Below, one piece after another: positions 25,562-34,796 of a stretch of 64,000 nucleotides of DNA (position 1 is its first letter; each line of letters starts with the position of its first letter). Where the stretch lies: NCBI RefSeq assembly GCF_005860775.1, contig NZ_VCHQ01000002.1:123120-187119 (forward strand). The letters run 5' to 3'. The position numbers were made by a program, and so were the translations under genes. The stretch is from Klebsiella indica. GTDB taxonomy: Bacteria; Pseudomonadota; Gammaproteobacteria; Enterobacterales; Enterobacteriaceae. The notes below the pieces were generated by a model, which searched no databases, was not told the DNA's origin, and was given only the letters and a program-made list of their open reading frames with translations.

Positions 25562-27433
25562 TTAGCACGGAACAATGCCATCAGCGACCCAGTGCTGCGG
25601 GGCAACCTGGCGATAACGGGGTTTAATGACCGTTTCTCCTGCTTTGCGTAACGGCGAGGGGATCTCGCTGTCCTCGAAAGCGCGTTGTGGACGGTTCAGT
25701 GGATCAGCGACCGGCACCGAGGCCAGCAGCCGTTGGGTATAAGGATGTTGCGGATTATTGAATACCGACTGGCGCGGCCCCAGTTCAACAATCTGGCCGA
25801 GGTACATTACCGCCACGCGGTTAGCAATACGCTCCACCACCGCCATGTCATGGGAGATAAAAATCCACGCCACACCGGTTTGCTGTTGCAGATCCATCAT
25901 CAGATTCACCACCTGCGCCTGAATCGACACATCCAGCGCAGAAACCGCTTCGTCCGCAATGATCACTTTGGGTTTCAGCGCCATAGCGCGGGCAATGGCG
26001 ATACGCTGACGCTGGCCGCCGGAAAACTCATGCGGATAACGGCGCGCATGTTCCGGTTGCAGGCCAACGCTTTTCAGCAGTTCCGCCACCTGAGGCGTCG
26101 CCTCTTCCAGCGACTGCACCACGCCATGCAGCAGCAGCGGCTCGGCGATGGTGAATCCCACGGTTAAACGCGGATTAAGCGAGGCATAGGGATCCTGAAA
26201 CACCATCTGGATTTCACGCCGTAGCGGCTGAAACTGGGCCTCTTTCAGGTTGGCGATTTCGTTACCCTGGAAATGGATGCTGTCGGCATCGCTGTTGATT
26301 AAACGCATCAGCGCGCGACCGGTGGTGGATTTACCGCAACCACTCTCGCCAACAATCGCCAGCGTCTCCCCCGGCCACAGGGTGAAGTCGATCTGCTCTA
26401 CCGCATGAACTTCATGGGTCAGTGCCGAGAAAATACCGCTGCGAATGGGGTAATAGACTTTCAGGCCGCGTACATCAAGCAGGGGGTTATCATCGTAACG
26501 GGCGGTGCGTTGTTCATCCTTCTCCGTTTCTTCTGCGCCGAGTAACGGAAAGCGCTGTGGCCATGCGTGTTCGCGCATGTCCCCCAGTTTTGGCACCGCT
26601 GCCAGTAACGCTTTGGTGTAGGGATGCTGCGGCGCGTTAAAAATCGCTTCCACCGTTCCCTGTTCCACCACATTGCCGCGATACATCACCACCACACGGT
26701 CAGCGATTTCTGCCACGACGCCCATATCGTGGGTGATAAACAGCACCGCCATCTGCCTGGCGCGTTGCAAATCACGCAGAATTTGCAGAATGCGCGCCTG
26801 TACCGTGACGTCGAGCGCGGTGGTTGGTTCATCTGCAATCAACAGTCGCGGATCGCAGGCCAGCGCCTGGGCAATCATCACTCGCTGACGCATCCCGCCC
26901 GACAGCGAGTGCGGATAGCTTTTCATGACCCGATCGACATCGGCAATACGGACCTGGCGCAGCAGTTCGCGGGCGCGTGCATTCGCCTCGGCTTTACCAC
27001 AAATTTTTTGGTCGAGCAGGGCTTCTGTCAGCTGATCGCCGACACGCAGTACCGGGTTCAGCGACGTCATTGGCTCCTGAAAAATCATTGACATCTCACG
27101 ACCACGCAAAGCATTGCGCTGCGTTTCGTCGAGTTTTTCCAGGTGATGTAATTGACCATGACGATCGCGGAACTGAATGCTGCCGTGATCGATATGACCT
27201 GAGGCAGCCAGTAGCCCCATTACCGACAGCGAGGTGACTGATTTTCCCGACCCGCTTTCGCCCACTACGGCGACGATTTCGCCCTGGTGTATCTCAAAGT
27301 TGATGCCTTTCAGCGCCTGGTTAACGCCGCTACGGCCGCGAAAGCTGACGCTGAGATCCTGAATAGCGAGTACCGGCGCAGAGGCGGAACCGGCAACGCT
27401 GGCGGCGTTCTGCATGGGTAAAGTGTCCGTCAT
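25562..27433 (-). CDS. Fused double-domain peptide ABC transporter ATPase, GsiA-like
   Basis: The 623-residue protein has exactly the length of E. coli GsiA and its two-domain layout. Domain 1: Walker A GESGSGKS, Q-loop MIFQEPMTSLNP, signature LSGGMRQR, Walker B LLIADEPTTALD. Domain 2: Walker A GESGCGKS, MVFQDPYASLNPR, FSGGQRQR, VIIADEAVSALD and ISHDMAVVERIANRVAVMY. The segment between them, RYDDNPLLDVRGLKVYYPI, leads into LTHEVHAVEQIDFTLWPGET, closely like GsiA. It starts 18 bases after the epimerase stop in the same operon. It powers the GsiC/D-like channel. Confidence 0.92.
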   Translation of the reverse strand: MTDTLPMQNAASVAGSASAPVLAIQDLSVSFRGRSGVNQALKGINFEIHQGEIVAVVGESGSGKSVTSLSVMGLLAASGHIDHGSIQFRDRHGQLHHLEKLDETQRNALRGREMSMIFQEPMTSLNPVLRVGDQLTEALLDQKICGKAEANARARELLRQVRIADVDRVMKSYPHSLSGGMRQRVMIAQALACDPRLLIADEPTTALDVTVQARILQILRDLQRARQMAVLFITHDMGVVAEIADRVVVMYRGNVVEQGTVEAIFNAPQHPYTKALLAAVPKLGDMREHAWPQRFPLLGAEETEKDEQRTARYDDNPLLDVRGLKVYYPIRSGIFSALTHEVHAVEQIDFTLWPGETLAIVGESGCGKSTTGRALMRLINSDADSIHFQGNEIANLKEAQFQPLRREIQMVFQDPYASLNPRLTVGFTIAEPLLLHGVVQSLEEATPQVAELLKSVGLQPEHARRYPHEFSGGQRQRIAIARAMALKPKVIIADEAVSALDVSIQAQVVNLMMDLQQQTGVAWIFISHDMAVVERIANRVAVMYLGQIVELGPRQSVFNNPQHPYTQRLLASVPVADPLNRPQRAFEDSEIPSPLRKAGETVIKPRYRQVAPQHWVADGIVPC

Positions 27434-27451
27434 CGTTGCTCCGTGTGCGGG

Positions 27452-28417
27452 TTATAGCCAGATTTGGCCTCTGGAATAGGAGAGGAACGGCGAACTGTCT
27501 GCCGCCAGCCAGATCGGGCCATCGAGATCGATATGTTCGGCGGCAATCGCCACCGGCAGCGCGGCTTCCATTGCCAGCGATGAACCCAGCATACAGCCCA
27601 CCATCAGACGCATATCCCGCTTTTTCGCCTCTGCCACCATCGCCAGCGCTTCGGTTAATCCGCCACATTTATCCAGTTTGATGTTGATCATCTCGTAGCG
27701 ATTACGCAGTTGGGCGATATCTTCCCGCGTGTGGCAACTCTCGTCGGCACAGACCGGGATTGGATGAGTGAAACGCTGTAAATCCTGGTCCTGACCGGCC
27801 GGTAACGGTTGTTCGATCATCGCGATGTTATAGGGCAACAGCGCGTTGAACAGGCTGTGCAGATCGACACCGGACCAGGCTTCGTTGGCATCAATAATCA
27901 GCGTGGCGTGGGGCGCGGCGGCACGGATCGCGGCCACTTTTTCCAGAATATCGTCACGGTTGAGTTTAATTTTCAGCAGGATGGCGCCACGTGACACCGC
28001 GTCAGCGGCGGCCCGCGCCATATTGTCCACGCTATCCAGACTGAGTGTTTCGGCGGTGATGACCGAGACGGGGGGAGTCCGGCCGCTCATCTGCCACAGC
28101 GTCTGTTTCGCCAGTGCGGCATCCAGTCTCCACAGCGCGCAGTCCAGCGCATTACGCGCTGAACCCGCATGCAGACGGGTTTGCAGATCGACTCGGCTGA
28201 GACCGGCTTCGATGTCGCCGCGCATCGTTTCCAGTTCGGCGTTGACGCTTTCCGGCGTTTCGTCGTAACGCGGGGTAGGCGTGCATTCACCACGACCAAT
28301 AAAGCCATTCTGCTCCAGGGTGACGCGAATCACCGTCACCGCGGTGCGTGTGCCGCGTGAGATGGCAAACGGGCGCGCCAGCGGCAGTTCCAGCACCTCT
28401 ATCTGCATACGTCGCAT
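27452..28417 (-). CDS. dgcA: Enolase-superfamily epimerase: N-acetyl-D-glutamate racemase (DgcA) or L-Ala-D/L-Glu epimerase
   Basis: The 321-residue protein is a muconate-lactonizing subgroup enolase. Catalytic Lys149/Lys151 (LKIK), metal ligands Asp176 (DANEAW), Glu202 (IEQP) and Asp225 (ADES) and the second catalytic lysine Lys247 (INIKLDKCGG) are all seen. These match L-Ala-D/L-Glu epimerases (E. coli YcjG, B. subtilis YkfB), which act in murein peptide breakdown. The adjoining gene, one base upstream, is a DUF1611 protein; that exact pairing is the DgcN-DgcA route described in marine proteobacteria. There DgcA converts N-acetyl-D-glutamate to N-acetyl-L-glutamate. Sequence alone does not decide between dipeptide and N-acetyl-glutamate as substrate; the neighbour favours DgcA. 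Confidence 0.82.
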   Translation of the reverse strand: MRRMQIEVLELPLARPFAISRGTRTAVTVIRVTLEQNGFIGRGECTPTPRYDETPESVNAELETMRGDIEAGLSRVDLQTRLHAGSARNALDCALWRLDAALAKQTLWQMSGRTPPVSVITAETLSLDSVDNMARAAADAVSRGAILLKIKLNRDDILEKVAAIRAAAPHATLIIDANEAWSGVDLHSLFNALLPYNIAMIEQPLPAGQDQDLQRFTHPIPVCADESCHTREDIAQLRNRYEMINIKLDKCGGLTEALAMVAEAKKRDMRLMVGCMLGSSLAMEAALPVAIAAEHIDLDGPIWLAADSSPFLSYSRGQIWL

Positions 28418-28418
28418 C

Positions 28419-29426
28419 TTAGCCGCGCTCCTTCAGGAAGGCTGCGATTTCCGTGATGCCAAAGCGCACCGGATCGGTGGCGGGCACGCCAAATTCGGCG
28501 CTGACTTCGGCGCAGTAAGCGCGCGCTTCTTCTTCACTGTAGTTTGAGGTGTTGATGGCAAAACCCGCCAACTGCACGGTGTCGCTGGTGACAGCGGCGG
28601 CGCGCAGGTTGGCGTCGACGCAATCCTTCAGGCTGACCATCGGCTGATGCGGCAGATGGCGCATTTTTTGGCGACCCATTTCGTGACACATCACCAGCCA
28701 TTGTGGCTGGGCGCCGTGGATCAGCCCCATCGATACGCCTGCATAGGAAGGATGGAACAGTGAACCCTGACCTTCGACGATATCCCAATGGTCGTCTTCG
28801 TTGGCGGGGGACAGCGCTTCCGCCGCGCCGGCGATAAAGTCTGCAATGACCGCGTCGATGGCGATACCGGCTCCGGCAACCAGGATACCGGTCTGGCCGG
28901 TGGCCCGGAAATCGGCCTTCAGACCGACGTCGCGCATTGCCGCTTCCAGCGCCAGTGAGGTGTACATCTTGCCGACTGAGCAGTCGGTGCCGACAGTAAG
29001 CACACGCTTACCGGCACGTTTTTTACCGCTGCCAACACTCAGCTTCGGACGCATGTGGCGGATATCAAACAGTTCCACGCCAAATTCCTGCGCTAACGCT
29101 ACGAGCTCCGGTTCATCTGCCAGACGATGGTGCAGGCCGCTGGCGACATTCATTCCGGCTTTGATAGCGTTGCGTACAGTATCCAGCCAGTGCGGCGGCA
29201 GATATCCTCCGGCGTTGGCGGTACCGAGTACCAGGGTTTTTGCCCCGCGCGCTTTGGCGGTGGCAATGTCGATCTCTTCCAGACCGAGGCTGACGGTGCA
29301 ACCCGCCAGTTTGATTTCACCAACGCACTGTTCCGGCCGCCAGACGTGAATACCGCGCGCCGTTTTTGCCGCCAGGGGATCGGTGACATCACCAAGAAAG
29401 AGTAAATAGGGTTGAGGGATCAGCAT
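28419..29426 (-). CDS. dgcN: DUF1611 protein, probable D-glutamate N-acetyltransferase DgcN
   Basis: The 335-residue protein belongs to DUF1611. It has a Rossmann-like N-terminal half and a P-loop-like G-T-D-C-S-V-G-K segment (residues 146-153), followed by a C-terminal domain with EGQGSLFHPSYAGVS and MCHEMGRQ. Members long annotated as NTP-binding proteins of unknown function include DgcN, shown to acetylate D-glutamate so that DgcA can racemise the product. It heads the minus-strand operon DUF1611-epimerase-GsiABCD-like-DmpA-DppA, so D-glutamate handling and peptide import are co-expressed. The ribosome site is weak (GAGAAAC). An inverted repeat about 90 bases upstream is a candidate operator. 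Confidence 0.78.
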   Translation of the reverse strand: MLIPQPYLLFLGDVTDPLAAKTARGIHVWRPEQCVGEIKLAGCTVSLGLEEIDIATAKARGAKTLVLGTANAGGYLPPHWLDTVRNAIKAGMNVASGLHHRLADEPELVALAQEFGVELFDIRHMRPKLSVGSGKKRAGKRVLTVGTDCSVGKMYTSLALEAAMRDVGLKADFRATGQTGILVAGAGIAIDAVIADFIAGAAEALSPANEDDHWDIVEGQGSLFHPSYAGVSMGLIHGAQPQWLVMCHEMGRQKMRHLPHQPMVSLKDCVDANLRAAAVTSDTVQLAGFAINTSNYSEEEARAYCAEVSAEFGVPATDPVRFGITEIAAFLKERG

Positions 29427-29983
29427 GATGTTTCTCGTATCAGACAGGTGAAAAGGATCTGTACTGACTATTCCATGCTGCGGGCTGAGGGAGGAATGCT
29501 TGTTTAGTGGCAGGATATAACTTCAGGCTATATCCAGAAGAAAAACTGATGTTTGACGGGGGAAAATGGTGATTTTAAGGGCGTGTGGGGAAAATCATCC
29601 GTGTGAGAGATAAGAAAATCATTGATATTTACCGCTCGACGCGCATAGCGTGCTGTGTCCTTCGCGATGAAAAACCCATCTGCGCTCCTGTCTGATACAG
29701 GGACGTGACGGTCGGGCGTATGGGGGCGTTGTTGTTTTTTCTGTATGGAAATTGTTCAGTTGTGCATAAAATTAAGAACAGGGCTTGCCATTGCCTCATG
29801 GTTAGTCCATAATGCCGTCCATCCTGTTGCAGGATAGGTGTAAAGGTTATTAAAATCAATAAGTTAAGCTCATGATTTTAAATTATCTTTCCACGTTCAG
29901 AATTTGAATGTCTCCATTCTAATCACTGAATTTCAGGTTGCGGCAAAGCCGTTAGTGCTCAGGCAGCTTGAAACGACAATTAA
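29427..29983. promoter_or_regulatory. Intergenic region between D-glutamate operon and tRNA-Gly, with candidate operator
   Basis: This 557-base stretch must hold the minus-strand promoter of the dgcN-like operon and the plus-strand promoter of the tRNA. GGATATA (29513-29519) and TATATCC (29529-29535) form a 7-bp perfect inverted repeat with nine bases between, 87 bases before the dgcN start, a candidate operator. A 76-codon minus frame at 29629-29859 has no recognisable features. The segment marks the join between accessory and core sequence; no integrase, attachment repeat or second tRNA copy is seen. Confidence 0.45.
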
Positions 29984-30059
<76 letters not shown>

Positions 30060-30080
30060 AAATTTCTTCCGGTACTTATT

Positions 30081-30318
30081 TTATCCACAGCGCAAGATCG
30101 CGTCAGAGATGATTTCCGTCAGGCCATGCAAAATACTGTGAACAGAGTTATCCACAGATTGTTTTTGGCGGCTTTTCACGAGGAAATTGTCTGCGGTGTA
30201 AACGGTGTGTTTTTATGTTATTGAAACATAAGTATTAAATTTCAATGAAAATTGTTAATTCGATCACTTGACGAATGACTGCTCATTGAAACGCAATGCA
30301 TTTTTATTTTTATCCACA
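30081..30318 (+). promoter_or_regulatory. datA: datA-like DnaA-box cluster
   Basis: Three perfect DnaA boxes TTATCCACA occur on the same strand at 30081-30089, 30148-30156 and 30310-30318. A near match (TGATTCACA, minus strand) lies at 30323-30331. They fill the gap between tRNA-Gly and queG, the position of E. coli datA, the locus that titrates DnaA and promotes hydrolysis of its ATP with help from IHF. The stretch between boxes two and three is AT-rich, as expected for an IHF site, although I did not find a perfect IHF consensus. No gene is present in this gap. Confidence 0.8.
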
Positions 30319-30331
30319 GCCTGTGAATCAC

Positions 30332-31471
30332 TCAGGCATCTCGCGGCAATCCTTTCTCCACCACTCTTACCAGCCGTAGTTTCTTCGGCAATTGCACTTC
30401 AATCACGTTGGCATTTCGCTTGTCAATTTGCTGCGCAACCGCCCATTCTATGTGCTCATCGAGAAGTGGGTGCTCACCTCGGCGACTTTCCAGAGCCGTA
30501 AGATTCGCTTTATCCCAGGGCGCATTTCCCAATGCGACGGCAATATTACGCAGCCAGCGCAGATGACCGATACGCCGAATGGCTGACCCTTCAGTCACTT
30601 TCAAGAAATAAGGCTCACTCCAGGTGAACAGCTCCTGGAGTGCAGGTGCGTGTAATGCCTTACGCGGGCTAAAGTCCTCTTCATCAGTGAGTTGCGCGAA
30701 GCGGTTCCACGGACAAATGAGCTGGCAGTCATCGCAGCCGTAAATGCGGTTACCGATCAGCGAGCGAAATTCTTCCGGGATCGCCCCTTCCAGTTCGATG
30801 GTCAGATAGGAGATGCAGCGCCGGGCGTCAACGGTATAGGGCTCGACGATAGCGCCGGTTGGGCAGATAGTCATGCAGGCGACGCAGCGTCCGCACGCTT
30901 CTTCGACGGGATGATCGACGGGCAGCGGGAGGTCGATAAGCAGTTCACCGAGAAAAAAGAACGAGCCGGCATCGCGACTGAGGATGAGTGAGTGCTTACC
31001 TGTCCAGCCAAGCCCTGCTTTTTCGGCTAAAGGACGTTCAAGAATCGGCGCGGAATCGACAAAAGGTCTAAAATTGAGCGAAGCACACTGTTCCTGAATC
31101 TTCTCACCTAATTTTTTCAGGCGATTACGTAACAGCTTATGATAGTCCCGACCGAGGGCATAGCGGCTAACGTAACCCCGCGCGGGATCCTTCAGGGTAC
31201 GGGCGAAAGCGGCGTTAGCGGGCAGGTAGTTCATCCGCACGCTAATCACGCGTAATGTACCGGGCTGGAGTTCATGAGGGCGCGCGCGCATCATTCCGTG
31301 GCGCGCCATCCACTCCATTTCGCCATGGTATTGTTTATCCAGCCATGCCTGCAGTTTAGGCTCACTGGCGCTGAGATCGGTATCGGTAATACCGACCTGC
31401 TGGAACCCCAACTCTGTGCCCCATTGTTTGATTTGCTGCGCTAACTGATTGAGATCGAGGGGTTGTGACAT
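30332..31471 (-). CDS. queG: Epoxyqueuosine reductase
   Basis: The 379-residue enzyme performs the last step of queuosine synthesis, reducing epoxyqueuosine in tRNA with cobalamin and two [4Fe-4S] clusters. Two ferredoxin-type motifs are visible: CGRCVACMTICP and CDDCQLICPW. HEAT-like C-terminal sequence (IRRIGHLRWLRNIAVALGNA) matches E. coli QueG, as does the total length from ATG 31471 (MSQPLDLNQ). An extra 16 codons upstream are open but lie inside the divergent nnr gene. Its ATG overlaps the nnr ATG by two bases on opposite strands, so each promoter must sit inside or beyond the other gene. Confidence 0.97.
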   Translation of the reverse strand: MSQPLDLNQLAQQIKQWGTELGFQQVGITDTDLSASEPKLQAWLDKQYHGEMEWMARHGMMRARPHELQPGTLRVISVRMNYLPANAAFARTLKDPARGYVSRYALGRDYHKLLRNRLKKLGEKIQEQCASLNFRPFVDSAPILERPLAEKAGLGWTGKHSLILSRDAGSFFFLGELLIDLPLPVDHPVEEACGRCVACMTICPTGAIVEPYTVDARRCISYLTIELEGAIPEEFRSLIGNRIYGCDDCQLICPWNRFAQLTDEEDFSPRKALHAPALQELFTWSEPYFLKVTEGSAIRRIGHLRWLRNIAVALGNAPWDKANLTALESRRGEHPLLDEHIEWAVAQQIDKRNANVIEVQLPKKLRLVRVVEKGLPRDA

Positions 31472-32996
31472 GATGGACCATACGATGACAAAAAACTCTG
31501 ACAGTATACCACACATCATCTGGCCGGCAGATGCGCTACGGCAGGCGGAAAAAGAGGCGGCGGATAGCCTCGGGCTTACCCTATTTGAACTGATGCGCCG
31601 CGCGGGTGAAGCGGCCTTCCAGCTTGCCCGCGCGCAATATCCGGCCAGCCAGCACTGGCTGATTCTCTGCGGTCATGGTAATAACGGCGGCGACGGTTAT
31701 GTGGTGGCCCGTCTGGCGCAGGCGCAGGGGATTAAGGTTACCCTGCTGGCGCTGGAGAGCGAGAAACCGTTGCCGGAAGAGGCCAGTGCCGCGCGTGAAG
31801 CGTGGTTGAGCGCTGGCGGTACGATCCATGCTGCAAACATTGTCTGGCCGGAAGATATCACGCTGATTATTGACGGCCTGCTGGGAACCGGGCTGCACAG
31901 CGCCCCGCGGCAAGAAATAGCCGAGATTATCGCCCATGCGAACTCGCATCCTGCCCCGGTTGTGGCGCTGGATATTCCTTCGGGGCTGAACGCGCAGACC
32001 GGGACGACGCCGGGGGCGGCGATCAATGCCGCGCATACCATTACCTTTATCGCGCTCAAACCCGGCCTGCTGACCGGTAAAGCCCGCGATGTCGTGGGCC
32101 ATCTGCATCATCATGCTTTGGGGCTTGAGGGCTGGCTGGCAGGGCAATCTACGCGATTAAACCGTTTTGATGCTTCACAGCTCGCGGAGTGGCTGCCGCC
32201 GCGACGTCCCACATCGCATAAAGGCGACCACGGTAAACTGGTGATTATCGGCGGCGAACCGGGAACGGCGGGGGCTATCCGCATGACCGGCGAAGCCGCG
32301 TTGCGCGCAGGCGCGGGACTGGTGCGGGTTCTGACCCATAAAGACAATATTGGGCCGATTCTGACCGCCAGGCCGGAACTGATGGTCCATGAATTGACAG
32401 CGCGCTCGCTGGCACAAAGCCTGCAATGGGCTGATATCGTCGCGATTGGCCCGGGGCTGGGGCAGAGTGAGTGGGGCAAAAATGCGCTGCGCCAGACGGA
32501 GAATTTTCGTAAACCGATGGTCTGGGATGCGGATGCGCTTAACCTGCTGGCAATCAATCCCGATAAACGTCACAATCGCGTGCTGACACCGCATCCCGGC
32601 GAGGCCGCCCGTCTGCTGAACGTGAGTGTGGCAGAAATTGAAAGCGATCGCTTACATTCTGCACAACGTCTGGTAAAACGGTATGGCGGCGTTGTTGTGC
32701 TTAAGGGGGCGGGCACGATTGTCAGTAACGACGCTGGCGCAACAGGCATTATTGATGCCGGTAACGCAGGAATGGCCAGCGGAGGGATGGGCGATGTACT
32801 GACTGGTATCATTGCCGCATTGTTAGGGCAAGGTCTGACGCCATATGATGCTGCCTGCGCCGGATGCGTTGCTCATGGCGAAGCCGCCGACCAGCTTGCG
32901 GCCAGAAATGGCACGCGCGGCATGCTGGCGACCGATCTTTTTTCCACGCTCAGGCGTGTTGTTAACCCGGATGTGATTGACGTAGACCATGATTAA
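31470..32996 (+). CDS. nnr: Bifunctional NAD(P)H-hydrate epimerase / ADP-dependent dehydratase
   Basis: The 508-residue protein repairs damaged NAD(P)HX. The N-terminal YjeF domain (residues about 15-225) epimerises the hydrates, with [14 protein letters not shown] as nucleotide-binding motif. The C-terminal ribokinase-like domain dehydrates the S form using ADP, with [11 protein letters not shown] and GGMGDVLTG motifs. Start ATG 31470 (MMDHTM) follows GAGG; 31473 is equally possible. The last eight bases overlap tsaE, the first of a long run of co-transcribed genes toward hfq and hflKC. Confidence 0.96.
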   Translation: MMDHTMTKNSDSIPHIIWPADALRQAEKEAADSLGLTLFELMRRAGEAAFQLARAQYPASQHWLILCGHGNNGGDGYVVARLAQAQGIKVTLLALESEKPLPEEASAAREAWLSAGGTIHAANIVWPEDITLIIDGLLGTGLHSAPRQEIAEIIAHANSHPAPVVALDIPSGLNAQTGTTPGAAINAAHTITFIALKPGLLTGKARDVVGHLHHHALGLEGWLAGQSTRLNRFDASQLAEWLPPRRPTSHKGDHGKLVIIGGEPGTAGAIRMTGEAALRAGAGLVRVLTHKDNIGPILTARPELMVHELTARSLAQSLQWADIVAIGPGLGQSEWGKNALRQTENFRKPMVWDADALNLLAINPDKRHNRVLTPHPGEAARLLNVSVAEIESDRLHSAQRLVKRYGGVVVLKGAGTIVSNDAGATGIIDAGNAGMASGGMGDVLTGIIAALLGQGLTPYDAACAGCVAHGEAADQLAARNGTRGMLATDLFSTLRRVVNPDVIDVDHD

Positions 32997-33450
32997 CCGA
33001 GTGATTCCTTTACCTGATGAACAGGCCACTTTACACCTTGGCGACCGCGTAGCACAGGCGTGCACTGGCGCCACGGTTATCTATTTGTATGGCGATTTAG
33101 GTGCGGGGAAAACGACCTTTAGCCGCGGTTTTCTGCATGCGCTCGGTCACCGCGGCAATGTCAAAAGCCCGACGTATACCCTGGTCGAGCCTTATCACCT
33201 TGATCGTTTCGTGGTCTACCACTTTGATCTGTATCGCCTTGCGGATCCTGAGGAGCTCGAATTTATGGGGATCCGCGATTATTTTTCTGACGATGCCATC
33301 TGCCTGGTGGAGTGGCCGCAACAGGGCACGGGTGTCCTGCCTGAACCGGATGTCGAAATTCACCTTGAGTATCAGGCGCAAGGGCGTGAGGCGCGCGTAA
33401 CGGCGGTCTCCGCATTGGGTGAGTCTTTATTGGCGCGTTTGGCGAATTAG
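32989..33450 (+). CDS. tsaE: tRNA threonylcarbamoyladenosine biosynthesis ATPase
   Basis: The 153-residue P-loop protein (Walker [10 protein letters not shown] near residues 35-43; [10 protein letters not shown]) works with TsaB, TsaC and TsaD to make the t6A37 modification in tRNAs reading ANN codons. Length and sequence are nearly identical to E. coli TsaE. It overlaps nnr by eight bases and is followed 16 bases later by amiB. Confidence 0.97.
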   Translation: MINRVIPLPDEQATLHLGDRVAQACTGATVIYLYGDLGAGKTTFSRGFLHALGHRGNVKSPTYTLVEPYHLDRFVVYHFDLYRLADPEELEFMGIRDYFSDDAICLVEWPQQGTGVLPEPDVEIHLEYQAQGREARVTAVSALGESLLARLAN

Positions 33451-33466
33451 CCTGAAGGACGACGGG

Positions 33467-34786
33467 ATGATATATCGCATAATCAGTTGGCTGGCCGCCG
33501 CACTGATACTGTTCAGTATTCAGGTCTCTGCGGCAAGTTTATCCGATATTCAGGTCTCAAACGGAGATAAGCAGGCCCGCATTACCCTTAACTTTATCGG
33601 CAATCCTGAATATTCGTTTAGCCCTCAGGGCAAACGTACGGTGGCGCTGGATATCAAGCAAACAGGTGTGCTTCAGGGTCTACCGCTGCAGTTTAGCGGC
33701 AATAATCTGGTGAAAAGCATTCGTTCCGGTGCACCGCAGAACCTCCAGTCGTTACGCCTGCTGGTTGATTTAACCGCCGATGGGAAAACGCGGGCGGTGA
33801 AACAACAACACGGCTCTAACTATACCGTGGTGTTCACCATTAATGCCGACGCACCACCACCGCCGGTGGTGGTGAAACAGGTCGAGAAGCCCGTTCTGCA
33901 ACCTGCTCGTCCGAGTGAACCGCCGCGTAATCCGTTTAAAGCCGATAATGACCGGCTCACTGCGGTGACCAGTACGCGTACCGCAACGGGCTCTGCGGCC
34001 CGCACCGTATCGACCAACGATAAAGTGATTATCGCTATTGATGCCGGTCACGGCGGTCAGGATCCGGGGGCTATCGGCCAGAACGGCACAAAAGAGAAGA
34101 ATGTCACCATCGCGATTGCCCGTAAGCTTCGCACGTTACTGAATGCCGACCCGCAGTTTAAAGCGGTGATGACCCGTGACGGCGACTATTTTATTTCGGT
34201 AATGGGCCGTTCCGAGGTCGCGCGTAAGCAAAACGCTAACTTCCTGGTCTCTATTCACGCCGATGCGGCACCGAACCGCGATGCGACAGGCGCCTCGGTT
34301 TGGGTGCTCTCCAATCGCCGGGCAAACAGTGAAATGGCCGGTTGGCTCGAACAGCATGAGAAACAGTCCGAGCTACTTGGCGGTGCGGGTGATGTGCTGG
34401 CCAATAGCCAGTCGGATCCCTATCTGAGTCAGGCGGTGCTGGATTTACAGTTCGGTCATTCCCAGCGCGTCGGGTATGATGTGGCGACTTATGTGTTGAG
34501 TCAGCTACAACGTATCGGCGATTTACATAAGCGCCGTCCAGAGCATGCAAGTCTCGGCGTGCTGCGCTCGCCGGATATCCCGTCAATCCTTGTTGAAACG
34601 GGGTTTATCAGTAATACCGGTGAAGAGCGCTTGCTGGCCAGTGACGCTTACCAGCAGCAGATCGCGGAAGCAATTTATCACGGTCTGCGTAACTACTTTA
34701 TGCAACATCCGCTGCAATCGGCGCCGCGAGGAGCGGCGGCGCAGACGGCCAGTGCAGGTGCGTCGGACGGTATGTTGTTAAATTAA
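33467..34786 (+). CDS. amiB: N-acetylmuramoyl-L-alanine amidase B
   Basis: The 439-residue periplasmic amidase splits septal peptidoglycan during daughter-cell separation and is activated by EnvC. A Sec signal peptide ([17 protein letters not shown], cut near VSA-A) is followed by an AMIN domain (residues about 24-125) and a linker rich in P, T and A. The catalytic Amidase_3 domain starts at [16 protein letters not shown]; other zinc and catalytic motifs include SIHADA and VETGFISN. I chose ATG 33467, which gives the signal peptide directly. No LysM repeat is seen at the C-terminus. Confidence 0.96.
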   Translation: MIYRIISWLAAALILFSIQVSAASLSDIQVSNGDKQARITLNFIGNPEYSFSPQGKRTVALDIKQTGVLQGLPLQFSGNNLVKSIRSGAPQNLQSLRLLVDLTADGKTRAVKQQHGSNYTVVFTINADAPPPPVVVKQVEKPVLQPARPSEPPRNPFKADNDRLTAVTSTRTATGSAARTVSTNDKVIIAIDAGHGGQDPGAIGQNGTKEKNVTIAIARKLRTLLNADPQFKAVMTRDGDYFISVMGRSEVARKQNANFLVSIHADAAPNRDATGASVWVLSNRRANSEMAGWLEQHEKQSELLGGAGDVLANSQSDPYLSQAVLDLQFGHSQRVGYDVATYVLSQLQRIGDLHKRRPEHASLGVLRSPDIPSILVETGFISNTGEERLLASDAYQQQIAEAIYHGLRNYFMQHPLQSAPRGAAAQTASAGASDGMLLN

Positions 34787-34796
34787 GGAGACGTCC

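Noticed and set aside
29629..29859. 76-codon minus-strand frame upstream of tRNA-Gly
   Set aside because: No motif, weak start, and it lies in the likely promoter region for the tRNA.
30060..30331. DnaA boxes read as a replication origin
   Set aside because: No AT-rich unwinding 13-mers or origin genes are nearby; the position and number of boxes fit datA.
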